From the NCBI RefSeq assembly GCF_036379515.1, contig NZ_DASVGN010000032.1, positions 26,692-90,691 of the forward strand: 64,000 bases of DNA. Direction: 5' to 3'. A program made the translations under genes and the position numbers. Numbering within the stretch: position 1 is the stretch's first letter; every line of letters starts with the position of its first letter. The notes under the pieces are model-generated. The model had not been told where the DNA came from. It saw nothing but the letters and a program-made list of their open reading frames with translations, and did no database searches. The DNA comes from Castellaniella sp036379515. GTDB taxonomy: Bacteria > Pseudomonadota > Gammaproteobacteria > Burkholderiales > Burkholderiaceae_B. Shown here piece after piece: positions 34,936-43,238 of the stretch.

Positions 34936-35382
34936 TCAATGGGTCTGTCGGCGCCGATACAGATTGGCGGCCACTTCGTCACTGGCACGTTGCTCGTTGC
35001 GTTGCTCGCGATACTGAAGCTGGCGCAGCTGGCGGGCTTTCAGCGTTTCGTACGAGTTCAGCCGCTGCTTTTCGTCGTGCCACTGCCGGCGTCCCGCCTC
35101 GAGCCGAGTGTCAATTTGTGCGATGACCTTATTTTGCTGTGAAATCGCGTCGTCCAATGTGGCGATAAACTGCCTAAAGTTATGGTAATTCGAGGCGGTC
35201 ACGCCGCCTTCGGTGGTTGATTGCAATCGCCGGGTGTAATCGGCGCGGTAATCGTCCAAGGTCCCCAGCTGGCCCTGAGCCTGGCGACGCTCGGTGCTCA
35301 ATTCGGCCAAGGCCCGCCCGGCCTCGTTGAGTTTGTCTTGTGTCAGGTTGATGAGGACGTCCAGGGACGATTCACGCGGCAT
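34936..35382 (-). CDS. fliJ: Flagellar export chaperone FliJ
   Basis: Coiled-coil soluble export component that links the FliI ATPase ring to FlhA. 148 residues, nearly all helical (DKLNEAGRALAELSTERRQAQGQLGTL). The start overlaps the last 11 bases of fliI. Confidence 0.91.
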   Translation of the reverse strand: MPRESSLDVLINLTQDKLNEAGRALAELSTERRQAQGQLGTLDDYRADYTRRLQSTTEGGVTASNYHNFRQFIATLDDAISQQNKVIAQIDTRLEAGRRQWHDEKQRLNSYETLKARQLRQLQYREQRNEQRASDEVAANLYRRRQTH

Positions 35383-36838
35383 GGTGAGGCTCCTGATCCA
35401 AGGCTTGCGCCAGACCGGTCATGGCCGTTGCGTAATCCACGCGGACGTCGACGCCTTGTTGAAGGTAGCGTTCCAGCCATGGGTAGCGTTCGATGGCCCG
35501 GTCAATCTCGGGGTCATTCCCGGTGGTATAGGCACCGACCGCGATCAAGTCCCGGTTGCGCTGATAGCGGGACATCATGCGTTTGAACTGGTGCACCTGT
35601 TGAAACTGCGTGGCAGGAACGATGGCCGACATGACTCGCGAAATCGAAGCCTCGATGTCGATCGCGGGATAGTGTCCCGATTCCGCGAGGCTGCGCGACA
35701 GCACCACGTGGCCATCCAGGATGGCACGTGCCGAGTCCGCGATGGGGTCTTGTTGATCGTCGCCTTCGGTCAGCACGGTGTAGAAGGCGGTGATGGATCC
35801 TGCAGCGTGCCCGTTGCGGGGCGCGCCATTGCCGGCGCGTTCGACCAGCCCTGGCAGCTTCGCAAAGACGGACGGGGGGTAGCCTTTTGTGGCCGGCGGT
35901 TCACCAATGGCCAAGGCAATCTCGCGTTGGGCCATGGCGTAGCGCGTCAGGGAATCCATGATGAGGAGCACGTGTTGCCCTTGATCGCGGAAGAATTCCG
36001 CCAGGCGTGTCGCGTAGACGGCGCCTTGAAGACGCAGCAGCGGCGAGACGTCTGCGGGAGCGGCCACGACGACGGACCGAGCCAGGCCTTCGGCCCCCAG
36101 GTTGAGCTCGATGAACTCCTTGACCTCGCGCCCGCGTTCGCCAATCAGGCCAACGACGATGATGTCTGCCTGGGTGTAGCGGGCCATCATGCCCAACAGC
36201 ACGCTTTTGCCGACACCTGATCCCGCAAAAAGCCCCATGCGTTGACCCCGCCCGACGGTGAGCAGGCCATTGATCGCACGCACGCCAACGTCCAGGACGG
36301 TGTCTACGGTCGCGCGTGCCAGAGGGTTGATGGGTTGTGCCGTGAGCGGAGCCAGTTCGAGATCAGTCGGAAGAGGCTTTCCGTCCAAGGGGCGCCCCGC
36401 ACCGTCCAGCACGCGTCCCAGCAGGGCTTGCCCCACGGGCAGATGACGGGCTTGTTCTGCGCTGGCGATGGCAACCGCGTCGTCGCAAGAGGTTTCCGGA
36501 AGGGGAATGGGGGCCAGCTGCAGGGTTTCTGCCGGCAGCACACGGGCCCCCGGCTGCAGGCCGGTAATGTCGCTTTGCGGCATGAGAAACAAGGTCTTCG
36601 CCTGGAATCCTACTACCTCGGCGTCCGCCCACAGGTTGCGTTCGGAGGCGACTTGGACACGGCAGGCGGCGCCTACAGGGAGTTGCAGCCCGGTCGCCTC
36701 GAGGACGAGGCCAGTGGCTCGGGTCACGCGGCCTTCGCGCTGAATGTCCTGGCGTGCGGCAATTCGTTCTTCACCATTGGCCAGTTGGGTTCTCCAGCGT
36801 GCCCCTGCGCTCATCAGTGGCTCTGGGACCGTACTCAT
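35372..36838 (-). CDS. fliI: Flagellum-specific ATPase FliI
   Basis: F1-beta-like ATPase of the export apparatus. 488 residues with Walker A GLFAGSGVGKSVLLG, the ERGREVKEF segment, Walker B HVLLIMDSLTRYA, and a C-terminal substrate-binding domain. ATG at 36838 overlaps the fliH stop (ATGA). An upstream start at 36934 would lie inside fliH and adds no family sequence. Confidence 0.96.
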   Translation of the reverse strand: MSTVPEPLMSAGARWRTQLANGEERIAARQDIQREGRVTRATGLVLEATGLQLPVGAACRVQVASERNLWADAEVVGFQAKTLFLMPQSDITGLQPGARVLPAETLQLAPIPLPETSCDDAVAIASAEQARHLPVGQALLGRVLDGAGRPLDGKPLPTDLELAPLTAQPINPLARATVDTVLDVGVRAINGLLTVGRGQRMGLFAGSGVGKSVLLGMMARYTQADIIVVGLIGERGREVKEFIELNLGAEGLARSVVVAAPADVSPLLRLQGAVYATRLAEFFRDQGQHVLLIMDSLTRYAMAQREIALAIGEPPATKGYPPSVFAKLPGLVERAGNGAPRNGHAAGSITAFYTVLTEGDDQQDPIADSARAILDGHVVLSRSLAESGHYPAIDIEASISRVMSAIVPATQFQQVHQFKRMMSRYQRNRDLIAVGAYTTGNDPEIDRAIERYPWLERYLQQGVDVRVDYATAMTGLAQALDQEPHHAA

Positions 36839-37617
36839 GATGCCTGGGCCGGCAGGCCAAGTGCAGTCGTAATGCGTTGCCAGCGTGTTTCGAAAGTCGC
36901 ATCCACTGACCCGTAGGGGGTTTGCAGTCGGCATCCTCCTTGGCTGACGGTGGGATCTGCCAGCAGGCGATAGTGGTCCGGGTCGGGCTCCTGCTGCAGG
37001 AATGCCTCCACCAGCGCGAGGTCTTCGGGGTTCAGATGCAGGGTCAGGGTCGTGTCCTGGGGCACTTGGGTTTGCAGAAGATCCTGGACCAGGTCCACGA
37101 TGAGGCGTGGATTTTCGCGCAATTCAGTATGCAGGAATTGTGCTGCGATCCGGGTCGCCAGGCGAATCATCGCCTGGCCTGCCTCGGCCTCAAGGTCGTG
37201 AATCGCCGTGGCACAGGTCTCGACCAGCCGCCCCAGTTGCTCCGCCTGCCGTTGTGACTCGGCAGCACCTTCCTGGCGTCCTTGCGCGAGGCCCTCTTGA
37301 TGGCCGGCGAGAAGACCTTCGCGGCGACCTCGCTCCAGGCCTTCTGTGTGGCCCGCCTCCAGGCCTTTTGCTTGCCCGTCGCGCCTGCCTTCTTCCTGAC
37401 CCTCGCGATAGCCAAGTGTCCGCGCTTCTTCCAGTGCTTTGGCGCGCGCCTGTGCGTCTGGATCGGGTTCGTCTGCCAGAGGCAGCTGGCCCGTGCCGTG
37501 CGTCCGTTGCTCTGAGCGTGTGCGTAAGGCCCCCAGCGATTCCATCTCCCAGCGCTGCCACCGTGCCCGAACTGTGAGAGGGGTGGGGCTGCCGGCTCGG
37601 TCAGACGTATTCGTCAT
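36835..37617 (-). CDS. fliH: Flagellar assembly protein FliH
   Basis: Stator/regulator of FliI that docks it to FliN. 260 residues. A central run of glycine repeats at four-residue spacing (GYREGQEEGRRDGQ, GLEAGHTEGLERGRREG) is the known FliH GxxxG helix. The C-terminal domain resembles ATPase peripheral-stalk subunits. It overlaps fliG by 17 bases and fliI by 4. Confidence 0.94.
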   Translation of the reverse strand: MTNTSDRAGSPTPLTVRARWQRWEMESLGALRTRSEQRTHGTGQLPLADEPDPDAQARAKALEEARTLGYREGQEEGRRDGQAKGLEAGHTEGLERGRREGLLAGHQEGLAQGRQEGAAESQRQAEQLGRLVETCATAIHDLEAEAGQAMIRLATRIAAQFLHTELRENPRLIVDLVQDLLQTQVPQDTTLTLHLNPEDLALVEAFLQQEPDPDHYRLLADPTVSQGGCRLQTPYGSVDATFETRWQRITTALGLPAQAS

Positions 37618-38605
37618 TGCCCATACTCAGGTTGATCTGGCCTGCTTCAGCCAGCTTGCGTGCCACCATGAGGATAGATTTCTGTTCGGTTTCGACTCTG
37701 GACATCCGGACAGGACCTTGGGCTTCCAGGTCGTCGCGCAGAATTTCGGCGGCACGGTTCGACATGTTCTTGAAGAATTTGCCGCACAGCTCTTCGCTGG
37801 CGCCCTTGAGCGCAATCGTGAGCGATGCGGTGTCGATTTCCTTGAGGATGAGCTGGATGGCAGCATCTTCGACGTCGATCAGGTTGTCGAAAACGAACAT
37901 CTCGTCGACGATGCGTTGGGCGAGGTCTGCGTCGAGGTCGCGCAGGCTGCTCACCACTGCTTCTTCTTCTGTACTGCTCATGAAGTTCAGAATTTCTGCT
38001 GCGGCACGCACTCCTCCCATCTTGGAGCGCTTGGTGCCTTGGCCCGACAGCACCTCGTTGAGCACTTCTGTCAGTTCGTGCAGTGCTGCAGGTTGCACAC
38101 CGCCAAAGGTGGCAATACGCATCATGACGTCGTTTCTGACCCGCTCGTTGAGCAGTGCCAAAATCGCCGAGGCCCGGTCCCGCTCAAGGTGGACCAGAAT
38201 GGTGGCAATGATCTGCGGGTGCTCGTCGCCAATGAGCTCCGCCACGTTGGCAGGCTCGAGCCAATTGAGTGCGTCGATTCCCGATACGCTGCCGTCGCTG
38301 CCGGCTTCCAGAATGTCTTCGATGATGCCCGCAGCCCGATCCGTCCCGAGTGCCTTGGTCAGAACCGCGCGGATGTAGTCCTCGGAGCCCAGCGTGACCG
38401 CCATGAATTGGTCGGCCTCGCGGCGGAAATCTTCCAGCACCTTGTCGACGTCGCTGCGTGAGACCTGCTTCAGGTTGGCCATGGCCAGGCCGATCTGCTG
38501 GACCTCACGCGACGTCAGATTCTTGAAGACCTCGGCAGCCTCGTTTTCCCCGAGCGACATCATCAGGATCGCGCAGCGCGTGAGGCTGGCTTCAGGAATT
38601 GCCAT
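37601..38605 (-). CDS. fliG: Flagellar motor switch protein FliG
   Basis: Rotor protein that contacts MotA and FliF. 334 residues, matching E. coli (331). Recognisable parts are the N-terminal FliF-binding domain, the middle EHPQIIATILVHLERDRASAIL (EHPQ motif) and the C-terminal torque helix with charged residues (DDLEAQGPVRMSRVETEQKS). ATG at 38605 overlaps the fliF end by 14 bases. Confidence 0.96.
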   Translation of the reverse strand: MAIPEASLTRCAILMMSLGENEAAEVFKNLTSREVQQIGLAMANLKQVSRSDVDKVLEDFRREADQFMAVTLGSEDYIRAVLTKALGTDRAAGIIEDILEAGSDGSVSGIDALNWLEPANVAELIGDEHPQIIATILVHLERDRASAILALLNERVRNDVMMRIATFGGVQPAALHELTEVLNEVLSGQGTKRSKMGGVRAAAEILNFMSSTEEEAVVSSLRDLDADLAQRIVDEMFVFDNLIDVEDAAIQLILKEIDTASLTIALKGASEELCGKFFKNMSNRAAEILRDDLEAQGPVRMSRVETEQKSILMVARKLAEAGQINLSMGNDEYV

Positions 38606-40238
38606 TTTTACCGTCCATCCAGGATCGCAGCACCATGGCGACTGCGCGTGGGTCGTTTTGGGCAAGCGTACGTGCCGTGTTCAGGTTTTCTTCGTGACGG
38701 CTGATCTCGGAGGCGCGCACTTCATCCTGGCGGCGTTGCTCGCGCATCGTCTCCAGATGTGCTTCGTTCTTGGCGCGCTCCACCTGGGCACTCGCAAACC
38801 CCTGAACCACGGGGCGCAAGACTGAGCGCCAGAGGAAGAACAGCAACAGCAGGCCAAGCAAGACTTTCAACCCTTGCAGAGCCATGCTGCGATAGGCGGG
38901 GTCTTCCCAAGGCTTGGGCGCCGGCTCGCCTGCCGTGAATTCGTTGTTGACCACACTGAGCGTGTCGCCGCGCTCTGACGAATAACCCATCGCCTGCTTC
39001 ACCAGTGCGTTGATGTTGGTCATTTCGTCCTGGCCCAAGGGTGCGGGTTTGCCATCCTTGTCGCGGTAATTGACAACTACGGCCACGGACAGCCGTTGCA
39101 ACACACCAGGTTCATGTTTGATGTGGTTGATGGTGCGATCAAGCTCGTAGTTCACGGTCGCGTCGTTGCGAACGGACTGAGGCCCCGATGCAGCTGGTGC
39201 GGTACCCGTGGTGGCTGCGCGGGCTCCGCCAGCTGCGTTGGCCGTTGGCGCAGGCGGATTCGTCTGGATGGGGGCAGTGGCGTTGGCGGGCGGGGTGTTC
39301 GTCAGGGCGCCAGGCACCCCTTGTGGCGAAGTTGGCTCGCCCTGCGTGGAATCGCTGGTTTGTTTGCTGCGAATGGCCGCAGTCCCTGGTGTCTCGTTGG
39401 GGCGATAGGTTTCGGACGTCTGCTCGCGTTGTGAGAAGTCGACGGTAGCGCTCACTTGCGCCCGAACGTTGCCTGAACCCACGATGGGGTTGAGCAATGT
39501 CAGGATGCGTTGCGTGGTGCGTTGCTCGATGTCGTTGACAAAGCTGCGCCGGGTGCTGTCCATCCCGGCGCTGCCTTCGGGGGTGGACAGCAGGTGACCA
39601 TCCTGGTCCACGATAGAGACGTTGGCGGCGTTCAGTTGAGGGACGCTGGAGGATACCAGCCACGCAATGGCGGAAACCTGAGCTTCGCTCAGGGTTCTAG
39701 AAGGGAAGAGCGTCAGGAGCACGGACGCAGTGGGCGCCTCGCGATCGCGTACGAATAGTGACTGGCGTGGAATCGCCAGATGAACACGCGCCGACTTGAC
39801 CGGATGAAGTGCTTCAATTGATCGGGCCAGCTCGCCTTCGAGTGCCCGCTGATAGTTGATTTGTTCCGCAAACTGGCTGGCGCCGAACTTGGGTTCGTCC
39901 AGCAGTTCGAAGCCGACATTCCCGCCGCGCGGCAGGCCCTGGGCAGCAAGTTCCAGTCGCAGCGTGTAGACCTGATCGGCGGGCACCAGGATGGTGCTCC
40001 CGTTGTCGGCGAACTTGTAGGGGACGTTGCGCTGGCTTAGAACGTTGACGATGGCGCCGCCATCGCGGCTTTCTACATTGGAGAAGAGCGTCCGGTATTC
40101 GGGCTCGCGCATCCAGAGCGCAAGCACGACGAGAATGGCCACGACCGCAGCACCAAGGCCCAGAAGTACGGGTTTTGGTAGCACGGCCAATCGTGCCAGC
40201 GCCGGGTTGCGGTTGATCCAGTCGTTAGGGAAACTCAT
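38592..40238 (-). CDS. fliF: Flagellar MS-ring protein FliF
   Basis: Inner-membrane ring, the first structure of the basal body. 548 residues: membrane helices near residues 24-45 and about 440-460, two ring-building domains with conserved ARVHLAIPRQSLFVR, a low-complexity Pro/Thr/Ala linker (about 290-350), and a cytoplasmic FliG-binding C-terminus. It is the first gene of fliFGHIJKLMNOPQR, divergent from fliE. Confidence 0.96.
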   Translation of the reverse strand: MSFPNDWINRNPALARLAVLPKPVLLGLGAAVVAILVVLALWMREPEYRTLFSNVESRDGGAIVNVLSQRNVPYKFADNGSTILVPADQVYTLRLELAAQGLPRGGNVGFELLDEPKFGASQFAEQINYQRALEGELARSIEALHPVKSARVHLAIPRQSLFVRDREAPTASVLLTLFPSRTLSEAQVSAIAWLVSSSVPQLNAANVSIVDQDGHLLSTPEGSAGMDSTRRSFVNDIEQRTTQRILTLLNPIVGSGNVRAQVSATVDFSQREQTSETYRPNETPGTAAIRSKQTSDSTQGEPTSPQGVPGALTNTPPANATAPIQTNPPAPTANAAGGARAATTGTAPAASGPQSVRNDATVNYELDRTINHIKHEPGVLQRLSVAVVVNYRDKDGKPAPLGQDEMTNINALVKQAMGYSSERGDTLSVVNNEFTAGEPAPKPWEDPAYRSMALQGLKVLLGLLLLFFLWRSVLRPVVQGFASAQVERAKNEAHLETMREQRRQDEVRASEISRHEENLNTARTLAQNDPRAVAMVLRSWMDGKNGNS

Positions 40239-40576
40239 TAATGGGCGCGCTGGGTTTTAGAAGCCGGCACGGGCCATGAAGAGGCCTTGAATGGCTGGGA
40301 GATGGTCATGCCGACGTGGGGAAGGTTGAGATCTATGGCCGCCATTATGGCCGTGATCAATGTGGCGGCAAGTCTCGAAAAAACCGGTTTTTGGGGCTTA
40401 GTTAGAACGATCCGGATGGAGGTTGCCCTGTTTCTGGCTCAATCGGCAAAACTACGGGGGGTTGTTGGGCTTGTTGGGACCCTTGTCTGATGCGGGAGCG
40501 CCGTATAGTGCGATATCTGCCCGATATGCGCACCCGTGTGTCGGGCCCCCAGGTCTTGAAATTGGACGATTGTTTA
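40239..40576. promoter_or_regulatory. fliF/fliE divergent intergenic region
   Basis: 338 gene-free bases that must hold the promoters of the fliF-R operon and of fliE. A perfect 14-bp palindrome with A5-CCGG-T5 is at 40379-40392. A -10-like TATAGT lies at 40504-40509 with TTGTCT at 40483-40488, but the 15-base spacer is short. No sigma-28 or sigma-54 match was found; class II FlhDC-activated starts are expected by analogy. Confidence 0.5.
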
Positions 40577-40918
40577 ATGATCACTTCCCAGGCCCTTTCC
40601 AGTGTGGAGAATCTTCTTTCCCAGATGAGGTCGGTGGCGCAGGCGGCCCAAGGGGGCAGTGCGCTGGGCGCCGATGCATCGTCGCCGCTGCAGGCGGGCG
40701 GGTTTGCCGCTGAATTGAGCCGTTCGCTGGGCCGGGTCTCTCAGGTTCAGAATGCGGCCAACGCTCAGGCACAGGCTTTCGAGCTGGGCGACCCGGGTGT
40801 CAGCTTGAGCAATGTCATGATTGACCTGCAGAAAGCAAATCTCTCGTTTCAGGCCACAGTCCAAGTGCGCAACCGGCTGGTCGAGGCCTACAAAGACATT
40901 GCCAACATGGCGGTGTAA
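40577..40918 (+). CDS. fliE: Flagellar hook-basal body protein FliE
   Basis: Joins the MS ring to the rod and is exported first. 114 residues with the C-terminal FliE signature (DPGVSLSNVMIDLQKANLSFQATVQVRNRLVEAY). ATG at 40577 gives the usual length; an upstream in-frame ATG at 40490 would add 29 residues with no family match. It converges on the FlhB-like gene 13 bases away, across a C5G5 palindrome. Confidence 0.93.
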   Translation: MITSQALSSVENLLSQMRSVAQAAQGGSALGADASSPLQAGGFAAELSRSLGRVSQVQNAANAQAQAFELGDPGVSLSNVMIDLQKANLSFQATVQVRNRLVEAYKDIANMAV

Positions 40919-40931
40919 CCCCCCCCGGGGG

Positions 40932-41261
40932 CTACAGGTGCTCGGGAAGTGAAAGCCCGGGCGGTGGCCGTTTAAGATTTTCAGGCGCTTCACCGGCATC
41001 GAGCGCGTACAACCAGCCCAGCAGCTCCGCGATCGCCACGTACAATTGCGGCGGAATGTGGGCGTCGAGGTCAACCTGCATGAGCAGGCCCACGAGTTCG
41101 CGTGATTCGTGGACGTAGAGGCCGTGTTCGTGAGCCGTGCGCACGATAGTGTCCGCCAAAGTGCCATACCCTTTAGCGACGACGCGTGGGGCGCGGTCAG
41201 ACGGATCGTAGGCGAGCGCGACGGCACTCGTGCGGTTGGACTCAGGCGAAGGGGACTTCAT
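40932..41261 (-). CDS. FlhB C-terminal-domain homologue (FhlB/FlhX type)
   Basis: 109 residues with no membrane helix. The region SAVALAYDPSDRAPRVVAKGYGTLADTIVRTA ... IPPQLYVAIAELLGWLY matches the part of FlhB that lies after the NPTH cleavage site, as seen by direct comparison with FlhB in this window (AVALKYREG ... VVAKGAGEIAAQIRRVA ... IPAALYGAVAEVLAWVY). It corresponds to the post-cleavage FlhB-CC fragment, as in Bacillus YlqH and Helicobacter FlhX. The ATG at 41261 lies inside the end of the upstream FliK-like gene. It is probably an export-specificity modulator. Confidence 0.88.
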   Translation of the reverse strand: MKSPSPESNRTSAVALAYDPSDRAPRVVAKGYGTLADTIVRTAHEHGLYVHESRELVGLLMQVDLDAHIPPQLYVAIAELLGWLYALDAGEAPENLKRPPPGLSLPEHL

Positions 41262-42444
41262 GGGACGTGGAGGTGGGTGCCTCTGGGGGGGACTGCGTGA
41301 CTGAGAGCTGGCTGGCCTTGAGCCCTTTTGCCAGCAGTCGTGTACGCAAGGTCTCAAGCGACGCATCAAGTTGAGGGGCCGATTGCGCGGCCGTCATCTG
41401 CAGCACCAGTTGATCGTGCAGCAGGCTGAGCCGGGCCTGGACGGTGCCCAGCCGGGGAAGGTTGAGTTCAAGCTGCGTGGCCCAGTGCTGCCCTTCGAAA
41501 TCGTGTGGTCTTGGGTCTTTGGCATTGCGCCTCTGGATTTCCCAACGCAGTGGGGCCCCTGGCCAGGCTTCTCCGCACCAGACGACGCTTTGGTTGGCCA
41601 GGACCTCCAGTTGCTGACGGACCAGTGGCTGTGCTTGCGGATCGATTCCAGGTGCCGTGTGGCCAGAGGCTGTCGCCGCCGCGTGCGTGGTCGACGCTGC
41701 AGAGGTGTCATGGGGGGACGTGGAGAGGTCGGGCGCCAGAGCTGATGCAGACTGGGATGAGATCTGAGCCTGAATTTGCTGTGCAAGGCCTCCGGGTAGT
41801 GCAGGTGCTTCTTGGAGGGGCGGGGGCGTGGAAGGCAAAGGTAGTGCCTGTGGATCGCGTGCCGTTGCGGCAAGGAGCTGGCCTTGTGGCTCCTGGTGGA
41901 GTGCTTGTACCGACGAGGCGCCGGCCGTGAGCTGGGCCAGGTGGGATTCGTAGAAGAGTCCGCTGGATTGTATGGACTGCTGCAGCGTGGTGGCAATTTT
42001 TGCTACCAGGGCCTCGGAGGTGACCTGACTTGGGTTTGATACCAGAGCTGTCTGCGTGCGGATCGAGGTGTCGGCTTCAGGATAGGTGTTCAGCAGCGCA
42101 AGGATGGTACGTGCGGCATAGCCCAGTGTCGTGGGGGCCGATTGTGTGGCAGTGAACTGAGTGGTGGCGCGCCCTAGCAAATTGGCCAGCCGCATTTCTT
42201 GCGTGGCTTTGCTGACGGCGGCACGTTGCTGCCCTTGGGCGGCTGCTTGGTCGACGGCTTCCTGGGTGTCGCGTTGTACCGGATTCTGCAACCCGGATGA
42301 AGCTTCTGGGTTGCCCGGCTGCCGCACGGCCTGGGGGCCTATGTCTTTGGCCAGCGCCGCCTGCTGGCTCAAACCAATGCCCAGGACAGCGTCCAGCCGC
42401 TGGATGAGGAGGGTTCCGAGGTTGGACGGGGCTCCTATGCTCAT
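41242..42444 (-). CDS. Second FliK-like hook-length control family protein
   Basis: 400 residues. The long middle part is Gln/Ala/Pro/Thr-rich. The last 130 residues (PLRWEIQRRNAKDP ... WATQLELNLPRLGTVQARLSLLHDQLVLQMTA) look like a Flg_hook (FliK C-terminal) domain. It begins 3 bases after fliT and overlaps the FlhB-C homologue by 20 bases. FliK-like/FlhB-C-like pairs are known from other bacteria (for example YlqG-YlqH). Its position in the filament-cap operon suggests a late role, which is inference. Confidence 0.8.
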   Translation of the reverse strand: MSIGAPSNLGTLLIQRLDAVLGIGLSQQAALAKDIGPQAVRQPGNPEASSGLQNPVQRDTQEAVDQAAAQGQQRAAVSKATQEMRLANLLGRATTQFTATQSAPTTLGYAARTILALLNTYPEADTSIRTQTALVSNPSQVTSEALVAKIATTLQQSIQSSGLFYESHLAQLTAGASSVQALHQEPQGQLLAATARDPQALPLPSTPPPLQEAPALPGGLAQQIQAQISSQSASALAPDLSTSPHDTSAASTTHAAATASGHTAPGIDPQAQPLVRQQLEVLANQSVVWCGEAWPGAPLRWEIQRRNAKDPRPHDFEGQHWATQLELNLPRLGTVQARLSLLHDQLVLQMTAAQSAPQLDASLETLRTRLLAKGLKASQLSVTQSPPEAPTSTSHEVPFA

Positions 42445-42447
42445 GGC

Positions 42448-42783
42448 CTATCGTGGGCGAGTGCCGGAGTAATAGGCCTGCAAGACGTTGCGTTGGCGTT
42501 TGAATGCTCCCAGCAGGTGGCTCAGCCTGTCCATTTCGGGCGACATCAACTGGCGGATATGCGCGTCGTTGTCCAGGATGAGCGTCAGCAACTCGCGCCG
42601 GGCATTTTTCTGGTCGTCGTCCAGCGGCGCCAGTGTTTTCAAGTGTTCGACTGCGTCTCGGTACTGCTGGCCGAGCTCGACGAGGGCGTCCCATTCCTGG
42701 GTCTGGGCTTTGCCCAGCATCTCGGTCGAGAGTGCAGCAATGGCCTGATAGTGCCGGATCAGCGGGGTGTGAAGCGGTGCCAA
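42448..42783 (-). CDS. fliT: Flagellar chaperone FliT
   Basis: Chaperone for the cap protein FliD and regulator of FlhDC in enterobacteria. 111 residues, helical (IRHYQAIAALSTEMLGKAQTQEWDALVELGQQYRD). A TTG start at 42783 has CAGGA 7 bases upstream, immediately after the fliS stop. The alternative ATG at 42849 would overlap fliS by 52 bases and add 22 unmatched residues. Family match is moderate but the fliD-fliS-fliT order supports it. Confidence 0.82.
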   Translation of the reverse strand: MAPLHTPLIRHYQAIAALSTEMLGKAQTQEWDALVELGQQYRDAVEHLKTLAPLDDDQKNARRELLTLILDNDAHIRQLMSPEMDRLSHLLGAFKRQRNVLQAYYSGTRPR

Positions 42784-42797
42784 TTGAACGTCCTGTT

Positions 42798-43229
42798 TCA
42801 GAGGGAGGTCACCGAAGCCCCAAATTGCGGGTCTGCTGCAATTTGCCATGCTTCTGCCAGGTTGTCGAGCAGGATTTTGGCTTCGTCGAGCTTGCTTTCG
42901 TCCTGGTGCAGGTTGGCCTGCATCAAGTCGCGAATGACGAGGTCGTATGCTGCAATCAGATGACGTGCAACTTCGCCACCGCGCGCGGAGTCGACACTTG
43001 CCTTGAGCCCGGAATCGACGATGTCGATTGCTTTTGAGAGGGCTTTGCCGCGCTCGGCGATGTTGCCGTTATGCAGATGGTGGCGCGCTTGCGCCAGTGC
43101 CGTCTGTGCGCCTCGGAACAACAGCGAGATGAGTCGTTCGGGAGAAGCCCCCATGACTTCGGTCTCGAGGCCGATATTGGCGTAGGACCCGGAGGCCCGG
43201 GCGGCGCGTGAACGCGGTGCGTAGGTCAT
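42798..43229 (-). CDS. fliS: Flagellin chaperone FliS
   Basis: Export chaperone for flagellin. 143 residues with the family N-terminal tyrosine segment (SYANIGLETEVMGASPERLISLLF) and four-helix bundle (IVDSGLKASVD, EVARHLIAAYDLVIRDLMQANLHQDES). It lies 9 bases after fliD. Its client flagellin is not encoded in this window. Confidence 0.95.
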   Translation of the reverse strand: MTYAPRSRAARASGSYANIGLETEVMGASPERLISLLFRGAQTALAQARHHLHNGNIAERGKALSKAIDIVDSGLKASVDSARGGEVARHLIAAYDLVIRDLMQANLHQDESKLDEAKILLDNLAEAWQIAADPQFGASVTSL

Positions 43230-43238
43230 GATGAGTGC

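Noticed and set aside
40919..40932. C5G5 palindrome between fliE and the FlhB-like gene as terminator
   Set aside because: A 10-bp stem without loop or T run is not a convincing terminator.
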